From: Mycobacterium mantenii
GTDB lineage: Bacteria > Actinomycetota > Actinomycetes > Mycobacteriales > Mycobacteriaceae
Direction: 5' to 3'
Length of the DNA: 64,000 bases
NCBI RefSeq assembly: GCF_010731775.1
Contig: NZ_AP022590.1
Span: 372,001-436,000 of the forward strand
This document shows, in pieces, positions 62,234-64,000 of the stretch. Under the pieces are notes generated by a model that was given only the letters and a program-made list of their open reading frames with translations, had not been told where the DNA came from and did no database searches. Every line of letters starts with the position of its first letter. The stretch's first letter is position 1. The position numbers were made by a program, and so were the translations under genes.

Positions 62234-62255
62234 TTCGATCCCAGCCGGGACCACT
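62234..62255. other. Element B attR core
   Basis: Direct 22-base copy of the tRNA-Val(CAC) 3' end. It marks the right boundary of element B. Confidence 0.88.
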
Positions 62256-62708
62256 TCAAGACGGTGCAGCACGGGTACGCATTTCTGTGAGATTGGTGGC
62301 CTCGAGATCGCATCCGAAAGGGCGAAAATCCGCAGACTGCGGATCTTGGAGAATGTAACCCTCACTCAGCTCCGACAGCGGAACCCGTTGTATTGCATGT
62401 TCAGAACTCCTTACTCTCCCGGATTTACTCTCCCGGATCGCCGCGGTGGTCGACTGCGCCGACCATTTCCGGGGATCGTCCCGGCGATCACCATGAGGAT
62501 TCTCCGGCCAACGGCACGGGTCAGTCACCGTTTTGTTGTCTGCCGAACCGATGCGCGGTCACGGCCGCCCTGCGCCATGAGAGGCGGAACCGTCCTGCGA
62601 TAGCAGCGGTACGCTCGTCAAAGCCCTCGAACGAGGAAAAGGTGGAGGGATGCTAATGCCGAAACCCCCGGACGCTTCAGCAGCTGCCGGAATCGTGTTC
62701 GGTTAAAT
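62256..62708. other. Chromosomal spacer right of element B
   Basis: A 453-base stretch without a credible gene. It contains one perfect tandem duplication of TTACTCTCCCGGAT (62411-62424 and 62425-62438). No tRNA, IS end or clear terminator was seen. Short open frames here lack ribosome sites and coding character. Confidence 0.5.
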
Positions 62709-63416
62709 GTGGCGATCCACGAGAAGCTGCTCGCCGCCGTAGACGGCCGGCGCGGGATAGAAGCCGCCGACTCCCTGTGCCACGCTTGCGTGGTCTTCCT
62801 CGAGGTGGACGCAGCGGCGATTTCGCTCGTCTTCGATAGTGCTAGCAGCGGCACACTGGGATCCAGCAGCCCGGCCGCGCGCATGTACGACGAATTGCAG
62901 TTCACGCTCGGCGAGGGTCCGTGTCTGGACTCTGTCACGCGGCGGATTCCGATTCTGGTCGTCGACCTCGCCGATCCCGGCGAGGCTCGGTGGACCGCCT
63001 ACGGGCCCGCCATGCTGGCTCACGGCATCAGAAGCGTTTATGCGATACCGGTCGTCGTGGCCGGCGAATTTGTCGGCGCCCTCGACCTGTTCCGTGCGCA
63101 GCCTGGCCCGCTGCCGGACGAGGATTTGGTCGGCGCGGTCGCCGCCGCGGAGCTTGCGGGCATCCCGCTGCTGGACCTCCTGGATGCGGACCTGCAGGCA
63201 GCCGTCGCCGACCCCACCAGCAATGCCTGGGCCGAACTCAACACGCTGAGCCGCTCGGAGGTCAGCCAGGCCACCGGAATGCTCGTCGCCCAGCTGGAGG
63301 TTGAGCCGGCCGAGGCCCTTGCTCGGCTGCGCGCTCGCGCTTACGCCACCGGCCGCAGCGCCACCGACGTGGCCCGCGACATCCTCGAGCGCCGGCTGAA
63401 GTTCGAGGCCGACTGA
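62709..63416 (+). CDS. GAF-ANTAR regulatory protein
   Basis: A 235-residue protein from GTG 62709. The N-terminal GAF domain has the typical FTLGEGPCLDSVTRRIPILVVDL pattern, and an ANTAR RNA-binding domain lies near the C-terminus (SRSEVSQATGMLVAQLEVEP ... RLRARAYATGRSATDVARDI). ANTAR domains bind paired hairpins to prevent termination. A small-molecule or redox signal through the GAF domain is likely, but the ligand is unknown. It is followed 42 bases later by a second GAF gene. Confidence 0.88.
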   Translation: MAIHEKLLAAVDGRRGIEAADSLCHACVVFLEVDAAAISLVFDSASSGTLGSSSPAARMYDELQFTLGEGPCLDSVTRRIPILVVDLADPGEARWTAYGPAMLAHGIRSVYAIPVVVAGEFVGALDLFRAQPGPLPDEDLVGAVAAAELAGIPLLDLLDADLQAAVADPTSNAWAELNTLSRSEVSQATGMLVAQLEVEPAEALARLRARAYATGRSATDVARDILERRLKFEAD

Positions 63417-63458
63417 TGCCGGCTCGCATAGGCAGGAACAGTCCGGGAAGGAGGCACT

Positions 63459-64000
63459 GTGACTGACACTCCCCGTGAAACCCGGGTGCTCGACGCCGTC
63501 GTCTCGCTCGTCGACAGCCTGCTCGACGACTTCGACGTCGTCGACCTGCTGACCGACCTCACCGAGCGATGTGTCGAGCTGCTCGACATCGAGGCCGCGG
63601 GATTTCTGCTCGCCGACCCACTGCACCAGCTCCGGCTGCTGGCCGCCACCTCGGAGCAGGCCCGTGCACTCGAACTCTTCCAGCTGCAAGCCGACGAAGG
63701 CCCATGCGTGGACTGCTACACCACGGGTCGACCGGTTTCGGTCGCCGACGTGCAACGGGTGGCAGGGCGGTGGCCGCGGTTCGTTCCCGCCGCGGTGGAG
63801 GAGGGCTTCGCCTCCGTGCACGCCGTCCCGATGCGCGCCGCCGGCATCGTGTTGGGCGCGCTGGGTTTGTTCGGCACGCGCCCGGGCGAGCTCAGTGAGG
63901 CCGACCTGCTCGTCGGCCAGACCCTGACTCACATCGCATGCGTTGCGATCCTGACGGAACACCCGCCCACACCCTCCACCGTCATGCCGCAACTACGCTC
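63459..64000 (+). CDS. GAF-domain regulatory protein, C-terminus cut by window edge
   Basis: An open frame from GTG 63459, with AAGGAGG upstream, to the window edge (180 codons). The GAF domain is FQLQADEGPCVDCYTTGRPVS through AGIVLGALGLFG. The end of the protein lies outside, but the start of the helical region (DLLVGQTLTHIACVAIL) suggests that an ANTAR domain follows. It is probably co-transcribed with the GAF-ANTAR gene upstream. Confidence 0.85.
   Translation, partial: MTDTPRETRVLDAVVSLVDSLLDDFDVVDLLTDLTERCVELLDIEAAGFLLADPLHQLRLLAATSEQARALELFQLQADEGPCVDCYTTGRPVSVADVQRVAGRWPRFVPAAVEEGFASVHAVPMRAAGIVLGALGLFGTRPGELSEADLLVGQTLTHIACVAILTEHPPTPSTVMPQLR

Larger units (their letters stand above)
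52221..62255. mobile_element. Element B: second phiRv-like capsid satellite
   Basis: A 10.0-kb element bounded by 22-base direct repeats (52221-52242 inside tRNA-Val(CAC), and 62234-62255). Its core genes run on the minus strand in the same order as in element A, so the two elements are mirror images around the tRNAs. It adds HNH and small terminase-like genes absent from element A, and different cargo. No portal, large terminase, protease or tail gene is recognisable. Confidence 0.88.

Overview
The window is high-GC actinobacterial chromosome and reads as a slow-growing, non-tuberculous Mycobacterium. About the first 24 kb keeps the gene order of M. tuberculosis Rv2695 to Rv2667 (ceoB/ceoC, dxs1, hemE-hemY-hemQ, msrB, aftC, a ribD-like gene, clpC2). 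Several genes have mycobacterial-style leaderless starts (a -10 TANNNT box 5-9 bases before the start codon). Assignments come from reading protein motifs and from recalled family knowledge; no database search was run.

Region 1 (1-24.1 kb) is conserved housekeeping sequence. It holds a potassium-handling block (two TrkA-type RCK proteins beside an APC permease with a C-terminal soluble domain), an RNA methyltransferase, a CPA1 antiporter with a possible structured leader, DXP synthase, an RNase D-like nuclease, the haem genes hemE-hemY-hemQ, a methyltransferase, MsrB, AftC, an exported alpha/beta-hydrolase, a RibD-like reductase, a ZapE-type ATPase and an N-terminally shortened ClpC2. Synteny breaks inside clpC2.

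Region 2 (24.1-42 kb) is accessory. It has several small secreted proteins (DUF732 and relatives), a CtaG-type membrane protein, a TetR-controlled pair (SDR plus carboxymuconolactone decarboxylase-like) with two matching palindromic operators, and an IclR-controlled catabolic cluster (SDR, acetoacetate-decarboxylase family, three amidohydrolase-2 proteins) with a near-perfect palindrome in the divergent promoter. Exported proteins, a 39-codon membrane peptide, a lipoprotein and a universal stress protein follow.

Region 3 (42.05-62.26 kb) is the most unusual part. A four-tRNA cluster (Val-GAC, Cys, Gly on minus; Val-CAC on plus) is flanked on both sides by related integrated elements of the phiRv1/phiRv2 type. 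Element A (42054-51746) sits at the 3' end of tRNA-Val(GAC); element B (52221-62255) sits at the 3' end of tRNA-Val(CAC). They are mirror images: integrase at the far end, then a HTH/excisionase-like protein, DUF2742, a RecA-fold ATPase (392 of 398 residues identical), a zinc-motif protein, a scaffold-like protein, an HK97-type capsid protein and variable cargo next to the tRNAs. Direct att cores, 11-base-period integrase arm-site doublets at matched distances, an iteron-like array after the ATPase gene, a hairpin inside the DUF2742 gene and a hairpin after the capsid gene are present in both. Neither has a recognisable portal, large terminase, protease or tail gene, so both look like capsid-bearing satellites rather than complete prophages. 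Element A carries an unrecognised three-gene coupled cassette; element B carries a Pycsar/SLATT-like membrane protein and an HNH endonuclease.

Region 4 (62.26-64 kb) returns to chromosome, with a GAF-ANTAR regulator and the start of a second GAF protein cut by the window edge.
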